Of a stretch of DNA of 64,000 nucleotides, positions 8,104 through 15,975 are shown piece after piece. Made by a program: the position numbers and the translations under genes. The notes beneath the pieces are model-generated. The model was not told the origin of the DNA. It made no database searches and saw only the letters and a list, made by a program, of their open reading frames with translations. The stretch comes from an uncultured Lachnospira sp. (GTDB lineage Bacteria; Bacillota; Clostridia; Lachnospirales; Lachnospiraceae): the NCBI GenBank assembly GCA_910587485.1, contig CAJUKN010000012.1, forward strand, positions 32,824 to 96,823, read 5' to 3'. How positions within the stretch are numbered: position 1 is the first letter of the stretch; each line of letters opens with the position of its first letter.

Positions 8104-8232
8104 AACCTCATTAAGAAAGTTCTCCACTTCAATGGCGCAGAGACATAAGTGGTAAGTGGGGACTTGCGTTGCGGTAGCAGATATGAGGGTATGAGCAAGG
8201 AACGCAGCGGATTGCGAATATCCGCTTTGACA
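8104..8232 (+). repeat. Structured intergenic repeat, copy A
   Basis: Member of a dispersed family (other copies near 28077, 39911 partial, 42147, 44646 and 59882). It begins AACCTCAT (8104-8111), has an internal hairpin TCTCCACTT/AAGTGGGGA, then ATGAGGGT (8183-8190) able to pair back to the start, and ends with hairpin AGCGGAT (8206-8212) / ATCCGCT (8220-8226) with loop TGCGAAT, then TTTGACA. It lies between yebC and the PilZ gene. Confidence 0.7.
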
Positions 8233-8296
8233 TAATAAGAAAAGTTAGATTGTAGCAATGAAGTGAACAAAAGTTTACAGACGGGGGATATTATAG

Positions 8297-9070
8297 GTGA
8301 CGTTTACAGAGGCACAAGCAGGAGACAATCTTATTATACAGATTGTATTTGGAAAACAAAATATGGATTTGCCATCAAAAATTGTTGGCGTTAGAGGAAA
8401 AAACTTAATTGTGGATATTATTCATCTCAATAAAAAGATGTTAAATCTTTCAAGTGATAATATCCGAATTAATCTTATGCTTATTAGAGAAGGTAAAGTT
8501 CCAATTGTATGGAAAAATGTTGCTTGTAAGGTTATCAAGGAAAATGAACAAGCATTTTATCAGATAACATCATATAGTGAAGGTTATGAGAATAATCGAA
8601 GAGAAGCGTTTCGGCTATTTATTGGCAATGATGGAGTGGCACAAGTAGGAATCAATAAAAAAGCGTTAGAAGTTATCGTAAGAGATGTCAGTGAAAATGG
8701 TTTTTCATTTGTTACGTCAACAGATGTAAAAATGGCTGTTGGCGAGCCAGTTCGACTGGTCTTTATTGATTTAGATATTACATTTAGTTTAATGGGAATT
8801 GTTGTGCGCAAAGTAAATGTAAATGAAAAAGAAGTTTTATATGGATGTAAACTTAGCGTCAAAAATGATAAGCTATTGAAATATATTAATAGTAAGCAAA
8901 GACAGACAATATCAGCCAACAAGAATAAGGAATATAAAAAACCTGGGATGGGTACAAAGATTTCCAAAGCAAAGAAGAAAAAAGAGTCTAAGAAAAATCG
9001 ATATGAGACTACTGCTGAAATAAAAGATTTGTTTATGAAAGCATTAAATGAAGATAGTAATGAAAAATAA
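8297..9070 (+). CDS. PilZ-domain c-di-GMP-binding protein (YcgR-like)
   Basis: A 257-residue protein starting at GTG, with GGGGG about 9-10 nt upstream. The PilZ signature is clear: RREAFR at residues 101-106 and DVSENG at 130-135, the two motifs that contact cyclic di-GMP. The N-terminal 90 residues resemble the YcgR/PilZN beta-barrel that docks on flagellar motor components. The C-terminal 60 residues are lysine-rich and probably disordered. It is followed by a YvyF-like zinc protein, so a role in motility control is a reasonable inference. A strong structured repeat lies just upstream. Confidence 0.85.
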   Translation: MTFTEAQAGDNLIIQIVFGKQNMDLPSKIVGVRGKNLIVDIIHLNKKMLNLSSDNIRINLMLIREGKVPIVWKNVACKVIKENEQAFYQITSYSEGYENNRREAFRLFIGNDGVAQVGINKKALEVIVRDVSENGFSFVTSTDVKMAVGEPVRLVFIDLDITFSLMGIVVRKVNVNEKEVLYGCKLSVKNDKLLKYINSKQRQTISANKNKEYKKPGMGTKISKAKKKKESKKNRYETTAEIKDLFMKALNEDSNEK

Positions 9071-9128
9071 ATAGCAGTAGTGATAAAGATATTGAAATAA
9101 CAGAAAAAATAAGCAGCACGAAAAAAAT

Positions 9129-9161
9129 AAGCCGCTTTCATCATAATAATGAAAGCGGCTT
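9129..9161. other. Strong hairpin between PilZ and YvyF-like genes
   Basis: A perfect 13-bp stem, AAGCCGCTTTCAT (9129-9141) and ATGAAAGCGGCTT (9149-9161), with a 7-nt loop. On the + strand no T-run follows; on the minus strand the stem is followed by TATTTTTTT, so it would work as a minus-strand terminator, or as a + strand mRNA stability or attenuation element. Confidence 0.7.
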
Positions 9162-9195
9162 GCAAAAATTCACATGTTGGAAGGAGAGTGTAATT

Positions 9196-9711
9196 GTGGA
9201 CGATTTAGGCAAAAATATTGAAAAATTAAGCAAAGCGAAAAAAGAAAAGATGTCTTCTGAAATGTATCAGTTAGGTAAGCCTTGCAAGTCTTGTGGCAGT
9301 ACTATGAAGTATATTTTTGGCGAAATGTTTGAATGTCCTACTTGTGGAAGAAAAGAGGCTACTGATTTTGGAAAAGTTAAGGATTATCTTGATACACATG
9401 GACCGACTTCAGCAGCAATTATTTCAGATAAAACAGGTGTTGAATTAGGTGTTATTGAAACATTGTTGAAACAAGGAAGAGTTGAAATTCCAGATGGCTC
9501 AGGTATATATATAAAATGTGAAAAGTGTGGTACAGATATAAGATATGGAAGATATTGTCCAGATTGTATCAAAAAATTGTCAAATGATTTGAATAAAGCG
9601 ATGTGGAATCCCAATGTGGGAGAAAAGCCAACAGTTAAATCAGAAATGACTGGTAAGATGCACATTCAGAGTAAAATAGAACGTAAAAAGAAAAATAATA
9701 AAAAGAGTTGA
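9196..9711 (+). CDS. YvyF-like flagellar-operon zinc protein
   Basis: A 171-residue protein with two zinc ribbons: Cys30/33/47/50 (CKSC ... CPTC) and Cys108/111/121/124 (CEKC ... CPDC). Between them is a winged-helix-like segment (KVKDYLDTHGPTSAAIISDK) and the motif GVIETLLKQGRVEIPD. This order matches YvyF of the Bacillus flgM region, a flagellar-operon protein of unclear role. The start is GTG at 9196, 8-9 nt after GGAAGGAGAG; an in-frame ATG at 9160 would place coding inside the upstream hairpin. The tail is lysine-rich. Confidence 0.7.
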   Translation: MDDLGKNIEKLSKAKKEKMSSEMYQLGKPCKSCGSTMKYIFGEMFECPTCGRKEATDFGKVKDYLDTHGPTSAAIISDKTGVELGVIETLLKQGRVEIPDGSGIYIKCEKCGTDIRYGRYCPDCIKKLSNDLNKAMWNPNVGEKPTVKSEMTGKMHIQSKIERKKKNNKKS

Positions 9712-9763
9712 AAATATGCACTCCTTTAGATGGGCAAGTGATAAGGCTTATTATTTAAGATAA

Positions 9764-9812
9764 AAACACAACGAACAAACTACAAAAAATTTGTTCGTTG
9801 TGTTTATTTTAA
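9764..9812. terminator. Bidirectional terminator between YvyF-like gene and uxaC
   Basis: A perfect 16-bp stem (9764-9779 with 9790-9805) bounds a 10-nt loop. It is followed by TATTTTAATT on the + strand and preceded by A-rich sequence that becomes a T-run on the minus strand. It lies between two converging genes and can end both. Confidence 0.88.
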
Positions 9813-9846
9813 TTTATAGAATCTGTTATTTTATAGTAAACTTATT

Positions 9847-11253
9847 TTACAGGTCAAAACCAAAATAACGAACGGCATTATTATAAGAAATACCTTCAAC
9901 AATTTTCTTTAAAGCTTTCTCATCTGCTGGATATTCTCCATTTTCTACCCAACCGCCAATAAGGTCACACATAATTCTTCTGAAATATTCATGTCTTGTG
10001 TAAGATAAAAAGCTTCTTGAATCGGTAAGCATTCCAATAAAGTTGCCAAGAAGACTTAAATTAGCCAAACTGGTCATCTGATTAGTCATGCCAACTTTGT
10101 GGTCATTAAACCACCAAGCAGAGCCTTGCTGAATCTTGCCAATGGCTTTAGAATCTTGGAAACAGCCAATAACAGTGCCAATAGCAGTGTTGACAGATGG
10201 ATTGAGAGAGTAAATAATCGTTTTTGGAAGTTCATCTGTGCTGCTAAGAGCATTGAGGAATTGTGCCATTTCTGCTGAACAATCAAATGTGTTGATACAG
10301 TCATATCCAGTATCTGGACCTAATTGATTATATCTGAAAACATTGTTGTCACGAATCGTTCCATAGTGAAGCTGCATTACCCAGTTAAGACGATTGTATT
10401 CTTTACCAACAAATACCATAAATGCCGTTTTAAATTTGTTCATCTCCTCAACAGTAACGGTTTCACCACCAAATCTCTTGGCAAAAATGCTTTCGATTTC
10501 CTCATCTGTGTAAGGCTTGTACATAACATACTCAAGAGCATGGTCAGAAACCGAACAGCCCATAGAAGCAAAGAAATCCATTCTATTTTTTAAGGCTTCT
10601 TTTAATGTGGTAAATGAATTGACTGTAATACCACTTACTTCTGATAACTTCTTTATGTAATCAAGGTATTCTGGTTTTTCGATATTCATCGCTTTGTCTG
10701 GTCTCCAAGCAGGAAGAACTTGTACATCAAATGATGAATCTTCGGCAATTATTTTATGCCATTCAAGAGAATCAATAGGGTCATCTGTAGTACATATCAA
10801 TGTTACATTAGACTGTTTGATAAGATTTCTTACAGACATGCCATCTTCGGCAAGTTTAGCGTTGCAGATATTCCAAACTTCTTCAGCAGTATCACCATTG
10901 AGAACGCCATTGTAACCAAAGTATCTCTGTAATTCTAAATGACTCCAATGATACAAAGGATTGCCAATAGCCATCTCAAGTGTTTCAGCCCATTTTTGGA
11001 ATTTTTCTCTGTCACTTGCATCACCTGTAATAAACTTTTCATCAACACCATTCGTTCTCATTTGACGCCATTTATAATGGTCACCGCCAAGCCATACCTG
11101 TGTGATGTTATCAAACTTTCTATCCTCTGCAATTTCCTTTGGATTAATATGGCAATGATAGTCAAGAATTGGCATTTTTGCCGCATAATCATGGAATAAA
11201 TGTTGAGCAGTTGGTGTAGAAAGTAAAAAATCGTTGTCCATAAATTGTTTCAT
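9847..11253 (-). CDS. uxaC: Glucuronate/galacturonate isomerase
   Basis: A 468-residue uronate isomerase, full length, converting D-galacturonate to tagaturonate and D-glucuronate to fructuronate. The metal-site motif DYHCHINPKEIAEDRKF is near the N-terminus; LICTTDDPIDSLEWH, PAWRPDKAMNI, SDHALEY and LQLHYGTIRDNN are conserved further on. The start at 11253 follows TAGGAGG by 8-9 nt; the frame is open for another 48 codons upstream but this crosses the promoter and is not translated. It is transcribed divergently from uxaB, sharing a roughly 245-bp regulatory region. Confidence 0.96.
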   Translation of the reverse strand: MKQFMDNDFLLSTPTAQHLFHDYAAKMPILDYHCHINPKEIAEDRKFDNITQVWLGGDHYKWRQMRTNGVDEKFITGDASDREKFQKWAETLEMAIGNPLYHWSHLELQRYFGYNGVLNGDTAEEVWNICNAKLAEDGMSVRNLIKQSNVTLICTTDDPIDSLEWHKIIAEDSSFDVQVLPAWRPDKAMNIEKPEYLDYIKKLSEVSGITVNSFTTLKEALKNRMDFFASMGCSVSDHALEYVMYKPYTDEEIESIFAKRFGGETVTVEEMNKFKTAFMVFVGKEYNRLNWVMQLHYGTIRDNNVFRYNQLGPDTGYDCINTFDCSAEMAQFLNALSSTDELPKTIIYSLNPSVNTAIGTVIGCFQDSKAIGKIQQGSAWWFNDHKVGMTNQMTSLANLSLLGNFIGMLTDSRSFLSYTRHEYFRRIMCDLIGGWVENGEYPADEKALKKIVEGISYNNAVRYFGFDL

Positions 11254-11276
11254 GGTAAATCCTCCTAAAAAATGTT

Positions 11277-11298
11277 TGTGTGAGATTTTTTTCACACA
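11277..11298. promoter_or_regulatory. Inverted repeat in uxaC 5' leader, candidate operator
   Basis: TGTGTGA (11277-11283) and TCACACA (11292-11298) are separated by 8 bp, between the uxaC promoter and its start codon. It resembles half-sites of GntR, LacI or CRP-type regulators. No uronate regulator gene is present in the window, so the binder is unknown. Confidence 0.45.
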
Positions 11299-11313
11299 TA
11301 TCTTGATAATTCG

Positions 11314-11342
11314 ATTATACAATGGTATTATAGTAAAAACAA
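11314..11342 (-). promoter_or_regulatory. Promoter for uxaC
   Basis: Read on the minus strand, TTGTTT (11342-11337) and TATAAT (11319-11314) are spaced by 17 bp, about 60 bp upstream of the uxaC start. Confidence 0.7.
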
Positions 11343-11499
11343 GTGCGATTTCATTTATGGCGAGTAATTTATAACAGTTTAGCCATACACAAATCACTGT
11401 ACAATTTGAACGTGGAAGCTCGTTAGAGAGCAGATTGTGTTACTTGCTACTTGTATTTTGTGCCATTTGCTGGCAAAAATAAATAAAAGGAGAATAATG

Positions 11500-12999
11500 A
11501 TGCAAAGATTAAACAAGAGTATTACTCATGCAGTTGACAGACCTGTGAAGGTTATGCAGTTTGGGGAAGGCAATTTTCTTAGAGCATTTGTGGATTATAT
11601 TTTTGATGTCACGAATGAAAAAACCGATTTCAATGGTGGCGTGGTTATTGTAAAACCGATTGAGTTTGGTACATTGGAGCGATTCCATGACCAAGAGTGT
11701 CAATATACACTTCAGTTGAGAGGTTTTGAAAATGGACAGCCTAAGGAAATTACACGCCAGATTACATCGGTAGTTGATGCAGTTGCTGCGATTGAGGACT
11801 ACGATAAATTTATGGAGTATGGAACGTCAGAGACACTTCGATTTATCGTTTCTAATACTACAGAAGCTGGTATTGTTTATGATGAGACAGACGATTTTAA
11901 TGCCTGTCCTCCAAAAACATATCCGGGCAAATTGACAAAGCTTTTATATGAACGTTATAAAAAGTTTAATGGTGCTGCTGATAAGGGACTTATCATATTG
12001 CCATGTGAACTTATTGCAGACAATGGTATTGAATTAAAGAAATGTATTATGAAGTTTATTGAGCTTTGGAAGCTTGAGGAAGGCTTTACAAATTGGGTAA
12101 ACGAGAACTGTTCATTTTGTCCAACGCTGGTTGATAGAATTGTTCCGGGTTATCCAAGAGATGAAGCAGATAAGCTTTGTGAGGAGTGGGGATATGAAGA
12201 CCAATTGATTGACCGAGCAGAGACATTTGGACTTTGGGTTGTTGAGAGTGATTCCAACCTTCCATTAGAACAGCTTGAGAAAGAGCTTCCATTTAAGGAA
12301 GCAGGGTTGAATGTTGTATTTACAAAAGACCATCACCCATATAAAGAAAGAAAAGTTCGTATTTTAAATGGTTCACATACATCATTTGTATTAGCTTCAT
12401 ATCTTGCTGGCAATGATATTGTTGAACAGTCAATGAAGGATGCAACAATTAGAAAGTATATGGAGGAGACTTTATTTGATGAGGTTATTCCAACACTTTC
12501 ACTTTCTAAAGAGGATTGTGAGGAATTTGCCAAGTCTGTTATTGACCGATTTTTAAATCCATTTGTAAAGCATCAGCTTCTTGATATCTCGCTTAATTCC
12601 GTTTCTAAGTGGGAAGCAAGATGTATGCCTTCATTTCTTGGCTATGTAAAGAAGTTTAACAAACTGCCAAAATACCTTACGTTTTCAATGGCAGCGTTGA
12701 TGAGTTTTTATACATCACAGACAGAAGTGGAATTTAATGGTGGTATTTGTCTGCAAGGCAGCCGCAATGGTGAAAACACATATAATATTCGTGATGATAA
12801 GGCTGTTCTTGACTTTTTTAAAGCAAATTCAGGCAAATCACCAGCAGAATTTACACATGCTTATTTAAGCAATACAAGTTTCTTTGGCGGTGAGGATTTA
12901 TCAACAATTGATGGTCTTGAAGAAGCTATTACAGGATACATAACAGATATCAGACAAAGAGGTATGAGAGCCGTTGTTGATGACCTTGTAAACGCATAA
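11500..12999 (+). CDS. uxaB: Tagaturonate reductase (altronate oxidoreductase)
   Basis: A 499-residue member of the long-chain mannitol dehydrogenase family, which reduces tagaturonate to altronate with NADH. The N-terminal nucleotide-binding segment VMQFGEGNFLRAFVDYIFD, IVSNTTEAGI, CELIADNG and the substrate-site region KERKVRILNGSHTSF with its Lys and Asn are all visible. There are two adjacent ATGs (11497, 11500); the second is 7 nt after AAGGAG and is preferred. It heads the uxaB-uxaA-kdgA-kdgK run, although each later gene has a long upstream gap. Fructuronate reductase (uxuB) is a paralogue, but the match with uxaC, uxaA favours UxaB. Confidence 0.9.
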   Translation: MQRLNKSITHAVDRPVKVMQFGEGNFLRAFVDYIFDVTNEKTDFNGGVVIVKPIEFGTLERFHDQECQYTLQLRGFENGQPKEITRQITSVVDAVAAIEDYDKFMEYGTSETLRFIVSNTTEAGIVYDETDDFNACPPKTYPGKLTKLLYERYKKFNGAADKGLIILPCELIADNGIELKKCIMKFIELWKLEEGFTNWVNENCSFCPTLVDRIVPGYPRDEADKLCEEWGYEDQLIDRAETFGLWVVESDSNLPLEQLEKELPFKEAGLNVVFTKDHHPYKERKVRILNGSHTSFVLASYLAGNDIVEQSMKDATIRKYMEETLFDEVIPTLSLSKEDCEEFAKSVIDRFLNPFVKHQLLDISLNSVSKWEARCMPSFLGYVKKFNKLPKYLTFSMAALMSFYTSQTEVEFNGGICLQGSRNGENTYNIRDDKAVLDFFKANSGKSPAEFTHAYLSNTSFFGGEDLSTIDGLEEAITGYITDIRQRGMRAVVDDLVNA

Positions 13000-13040
13000 T
13001 ACCTGACAGTACAAACGACGTAAATAGATAAAAATTATGG

Positions 13041-13136
13041 GGCTGTCGCATTAAGATTAAATATATAAGATGTAGTGTCCTATTGGGGAAAAGATATCTT
13101 GTAGTTATTTTACTTAGTGTGACAGCCTTATATTGT
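13041..13136 (+). terminator. Terminator after uxaB (GGCTGTCGCA type)
   Basis: GGCTGTCGCATTAAG (13041-13055) pairs over all 15 positions (two G-T pairs) with CTTAGTGTGACAGCC (13113-13127), closing a 57-nt loop, then TTATATTGTAT follows. The same GGGGCTGTYGCA opening is seen at 17037 and a related one at 39866, so this is a recurring terminator type in this genome. Confidence 0.65.
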
Positions 13137-13236
13137 ATAGATAATTACCAAATTTCTTATTGGACAGCTATCAATATATAAACAAATGATAGAAAAAGAT
13201 AGTTTTGTAATTGCCTAAAGTATGAAAGGAGCCAAA

Positions 13237-14724
13237 ATGCAGGATTTTATTAAAATTAATAAAGATGATAATGTTGCTGTTGCATTAAAACCGATAGCAA
13301 AAGGAACATTGGTTGATGTTGCAGGAACAAAGGTGACAATGATTGAAGATATCCCACAGGGACATAAATTTGCTATTAAGCCAGTAAAAAAAGGCGATGC
13401 AGTTATCAAGTATGGTTTTAGAATAGGCTATGCACAAGATGATGTTGAAGTTGGTGGTTGGATTCACACACATAACTTAAAAACAGCTTTAGGGGAATTG
13501 TTGGAATACACATATAACCCAGAGGGGCATAAAGATGTGGAAGCAACAGAAGAAGCCTTTTTTGATGGATTTATGCGTGAGAATGGCAAGGTTGGCATAC
13601 GTAATGAAGTGTGGATTATTCCAACAGTTGGTTGTGTCAATTCGATTGCAAGGGCAATTGAAGCTACAGCAAGAATGTCAAAACCAGAAGGAGTGGATGA
13701 GGTAGTTGCATTTACGCATCCATATGGTTGTTCTCAGACAACACAAGACCAAGAGAACACAAGAATTGTTCTTGCGGATTTAATTAATCACCCAAATGCA
13801 GGAGCGGTATTAGTTTTGGGACTTGGCTGTGAAAATAGTCGTATTGAAGTGCTAAAAGAGTATATTGGTGAGGTGAATCCAGACCGAGTTAAGTTTTTGC
13901 AGGTTCAAGATGTGGAAGATGAACAGGAAAAAGCTGCTGAATTAATGGAAGAATTGATGAATTATGCTGCTGCTTTCAAGAGAGAAAAGGTTAGTGCAAA
14001 AGAGTTAATTATTGGTATGAAATGCGGCGGTTCAGATGGCTTATCTGGTATTACAGCAAATCCAACAGTTGGTCTGTTTTCAGATATGTTGGTGTCAAAA
14101 GGTGGTACAACAATTCTTACAGAAGTTCCAGAAATGTTTGGCGCAGAGACGATTCTTATGGATAGATGTGCGGATAAAGAATTGTTTGATAAGACCGTTC
14201 ATTTAATTAATGATTTTAAAGAATACTTTATTAAAAATGGTCAAGAAATATATGAAAATCCATCACCGGGCAACAAAGATGGTGGTATTACAACGCTTGA
14301 GGATAAGTCTTTAGGTTGTACACAAAAGTCGGGTTCTTCTCTTGTAAGGGGCGTTATGGCTTATGGGGAGAAGGTTCAGACGAAGGGATTAAATCTTCTT
14401 AGTGCGCCGGGAAATGATTTGGTTGCATCGACAGCTTGTGCTGCGGCAGGCGCTCAGATGGTCTTGTTTACAACAGGACGCGGCACACCATTTGCATCAC
14501 CAGTACCAACCGTAAAGATTGCAACTAATTCAAAATTGGCAGGCAATAAAGGAAACTGGATTGATTTTAATGCAGGAAGAATTGTGACAGATGATTTATC
14601 GTTAGAGGATGCTGCAAAAGAGTTATTCCAGCTTGTGCTTGATGTCGCTTCTGGCAAAAAGGTAAAAGCAGAAGTTGCGGGATTCCATGATTTTGCTATT
14701 TTTAAACAGGGTGTAACACTGTAA
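13237..14724 (+). CDS. uxaA: Altronate dehydratase
   Basis: A 495-residue UxaA that dehydrates altronate to 2-keto-3-deoxygluconate with an iron cofactor. The N-terminal 95 residues are the SAF domain (INKDDNVAVALKPIAKGT; KPVKKGDAVIKYGFRIGYA), joined to the catalytic UxaA domain (RENGKVGIRNEVWIIPTVGC; HPYGCSQTTQDQENTR; MKCGGSDGLSGITANP; GCTQKSGSS). The length is that of the fused single-chain form. The start at 13237 follows AAAGGAG by 8 nt; an ATG at 13222 overlaps that site. A separate terminator after uxaB suggests its own promoter. Confidence 0.95.
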   Translation: MQDFIKINKDDNVAVALKPIAKGTLVDVAGTKVTMIEDIPQGHKFAIKPVKKGDAVIKYGFRIGYAQDDVEVGGWIHTHNLKTALGELLEYTYNPEGHKDVEATEEAFFDGFMRENGKVGIRNEVWIIPTVGCVNSIARAIEATARMSKPEGVDEVVAFTHPYGCSQTTQDQENTRIVLADLINHPNAGAVLVLGLGCENSRIEVLKEYIGEVNPDRVKFLQVQDVEDEQEKAAELMEELMNYAAAFKREKVSAKELIIGMKCGGSDGLSGITANPTVGLFSDMLVSKGGTTILTEVPEMFGAETILMDRCADKELFDKTVHLINDFKEYFIKNGQEIYENPSPGNKDGGITTLEDKSLGCTQKSGSSLVRGVMAYGEKVQTKGLNLLSAPGNDLVASTACAAAGAQMVLFTTGRGTPFASPVPTVKIATNSKLAGNKGNWIDFNAGRIVTDDLSLEDAAKELFQLVLDVASGKKVKAEVAGFHDFAIFKQGVTL

Positions 14725-14794
14725 GAAAATTTTAAAATATTTAGTAACAGTTCAGAGAAATGATTACAAAGTTTGAAGACAAGCTTTGTTGTTA

Positions 14795-14823
14795 TTGACA
14801 AAATTTGGGACGGAATCTATAAT
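14795..14823 (+). promoter_or_regulatory. Consensus sigma-A promoter for kdgA
   Basis: TTGACA (14795-14800) and TATAAT (14818-14823) with a 17-bp spacer, a perfect consensus match, 36 bp upstream of the kdgA start. A hairpin ACAAAG/CTTTGT (14766-14789) lies just upstream and may end the uxaA transcript. Confidence 0.9.
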
Positions 14824-14858
14824 AATACTATCAATTATAAGTTAAAGGAGAGGTTTTA

Positions 14859-15818
14859 ATGAACAAAGTTGTTGAAGAACTTGGTAAAATTGGTATTGTT
14901 CCAGTTATAGCACTTGACGATGCAAAGGATGCTGAGCCATTGGCAAAGGCACTTATTGACGGAGGTCTTCCATGTGCAGAAGTAACCTTTAGAACGGCTG
15001 CTGCACAAGAATCTATTAAGATTATGGCAGACAAGTTCCCAGAGTTAATTGTTGGTGCTGGCACAGTACTTACACCAGAACAGGCTGATAAGGCTATGGA
15101 AGCTGGTGCAAAGTTCATTGTTAGTCCGGGTCTGAATCCAAAGGTTGTAAAGCATTGCATGGACAAGGGTTATCCAATTGTTCCGGGTACAAGTAATCCT
15201 TCCGATGTTGAAGTAGCTATTGAGTTAGGTCTTGATGTTGTTAAGTTTTTCCCTGCTGAGGCAGCAGGCGGTCTTAATATGATTAAGTCTATGGCAGCCC
15301 CTTACACATCTATGAAATTTATGCCAACAGGTGGTATTAATGCAAGTAATTTAAAATCATACCTTGATTTTGGTAAGATAGTATGCTGTGGTGGTTCATG
15401 GATGGTTAAGAAAGATATGGTTGCCGCTGGTGATTTTGCAGGTATTGAAAAGCTTACTCGTGAAGCTGTTGACACAATGCTTGGCTTTGAAGTAAGACAT
15501 GTCGGTGTTAATATGGAGAGTGGTGAGGCAGCAGAAGACTTAGCAGATACCCTTCAAAAGATGTTTAGTTTTGAAAAGAAGGTCGGTAATAGTTCTGTAT
15601 TTGCAGGAACAGGTTTTGAGCTTATGAAAAAGCCAGGACGTGGTGCGAATGGACATATTGCTATTGCAACCAATTATATTGAGAGAGCTGTTTATCATCT
15701 TGAAAAAAGAGGTTTTGAATTTGAGCAAGAGTCCGCCGTTGTCAAAGAGGGCAAGTTGAAAGCAATTTATTTTAAGGGTGAATTTGGCGGATTTGCTATG
15801 CATCTTGTGCAAAAGTAA
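14859..15818 (+). CDS. KDPG aldolase fused to a C-terminal VOC/glyoxalase-like domain
   Basis: A 319-residue protein. Residues 1-205 are a class I 2-keto-3-deoxy-6-phosphogluconate aldolase: GIVPVIALDD, the catalytic Glu in AEVTFRT, VGAGTVLT, SPGLNPKVV, the Schiff-base Lys in VVKFFPAEAAGG, and FMPTGGIN. A normal enzyme of this class ends here, near 205-215 residues. Residues 208-319 add a segment (GFEVRHVGVNMES; FAGTGFELMKKPGRGANGHIAIATNY; YFKGEFGGFAMHLVQK) resembling a vicinal-oxygen-chelate domain. The aldolase splits KDPG to pyruvate and glyceraldehyde 3-phosphate, the last step of the uronate pathway; the role of the extra domain is unknown. Confidence 0.88.
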   Translation: MNKVVEELGKIGIVPVIALDDAKDAEPLAKALIDGGLPCAEVTFRTAAAQESIKIMADKFPELIVGAGTVLTPEQADKAMEAGAKFIVSPGLNPKVVKHCMDKGYPIVPGTSNPSDVEVAIELGLDVVKFFPAEAAGGLNMIKSMAAPYTSMKFMPTGGINASNLKSYLDFGKIVCCGGSWMVKKDMVAAGDFAGIEKLTREAVDTMLGFEVRHVGVNMESGEAAEDLADTLQKMFSFEKKVGNSSVFAGTGFELMKKPGRGANGHIAIATNYIERAVYHLEKRGFEFEQESAVVKEGKLKAIYFKGEFGGFAMHLVQK

Positions 15819-15916
15819 AACCATAATTGATTATTTGTGGGATAGCCACAATAAGATAACGATTTAATATTTTTTAAGTCCCATAAGGACAAATATTAAA
15901 ATAATTAGAATATTAA

Positions 15917-15975
15917 GAAAGGGGAAGCTACTATTAAGTACATTTTATATATTTTTAGTAGCGAACAAGTAACAA
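15917..15975 (+). promoter_or_regulatory. kdgK leader: ribosome binding site and start codon separated by a hairpin
   Basis: A strong AAAGGGGA (15918-15925) lies 50 nt from the ATG at 15976, with no good site nearer. GCTACTA (15927-15933) and TAGTAGC (15956-15962) form a hairpin between them; folding leaves about 14 nt between Shine-Dalgarno and ATG. The biotin carrier gene at 36777 has the same arrangement and similar flanking sequence. Confidence 0.6.

Noticed and set aside
8584..9165. A 193-codon open frame antisense to the PilZ gene
   Set aside because: It mirrors a strong PilZ coding region, is Phe/Leu/Ser-rich in the way antisense frames are, and has no ribosome binding site.
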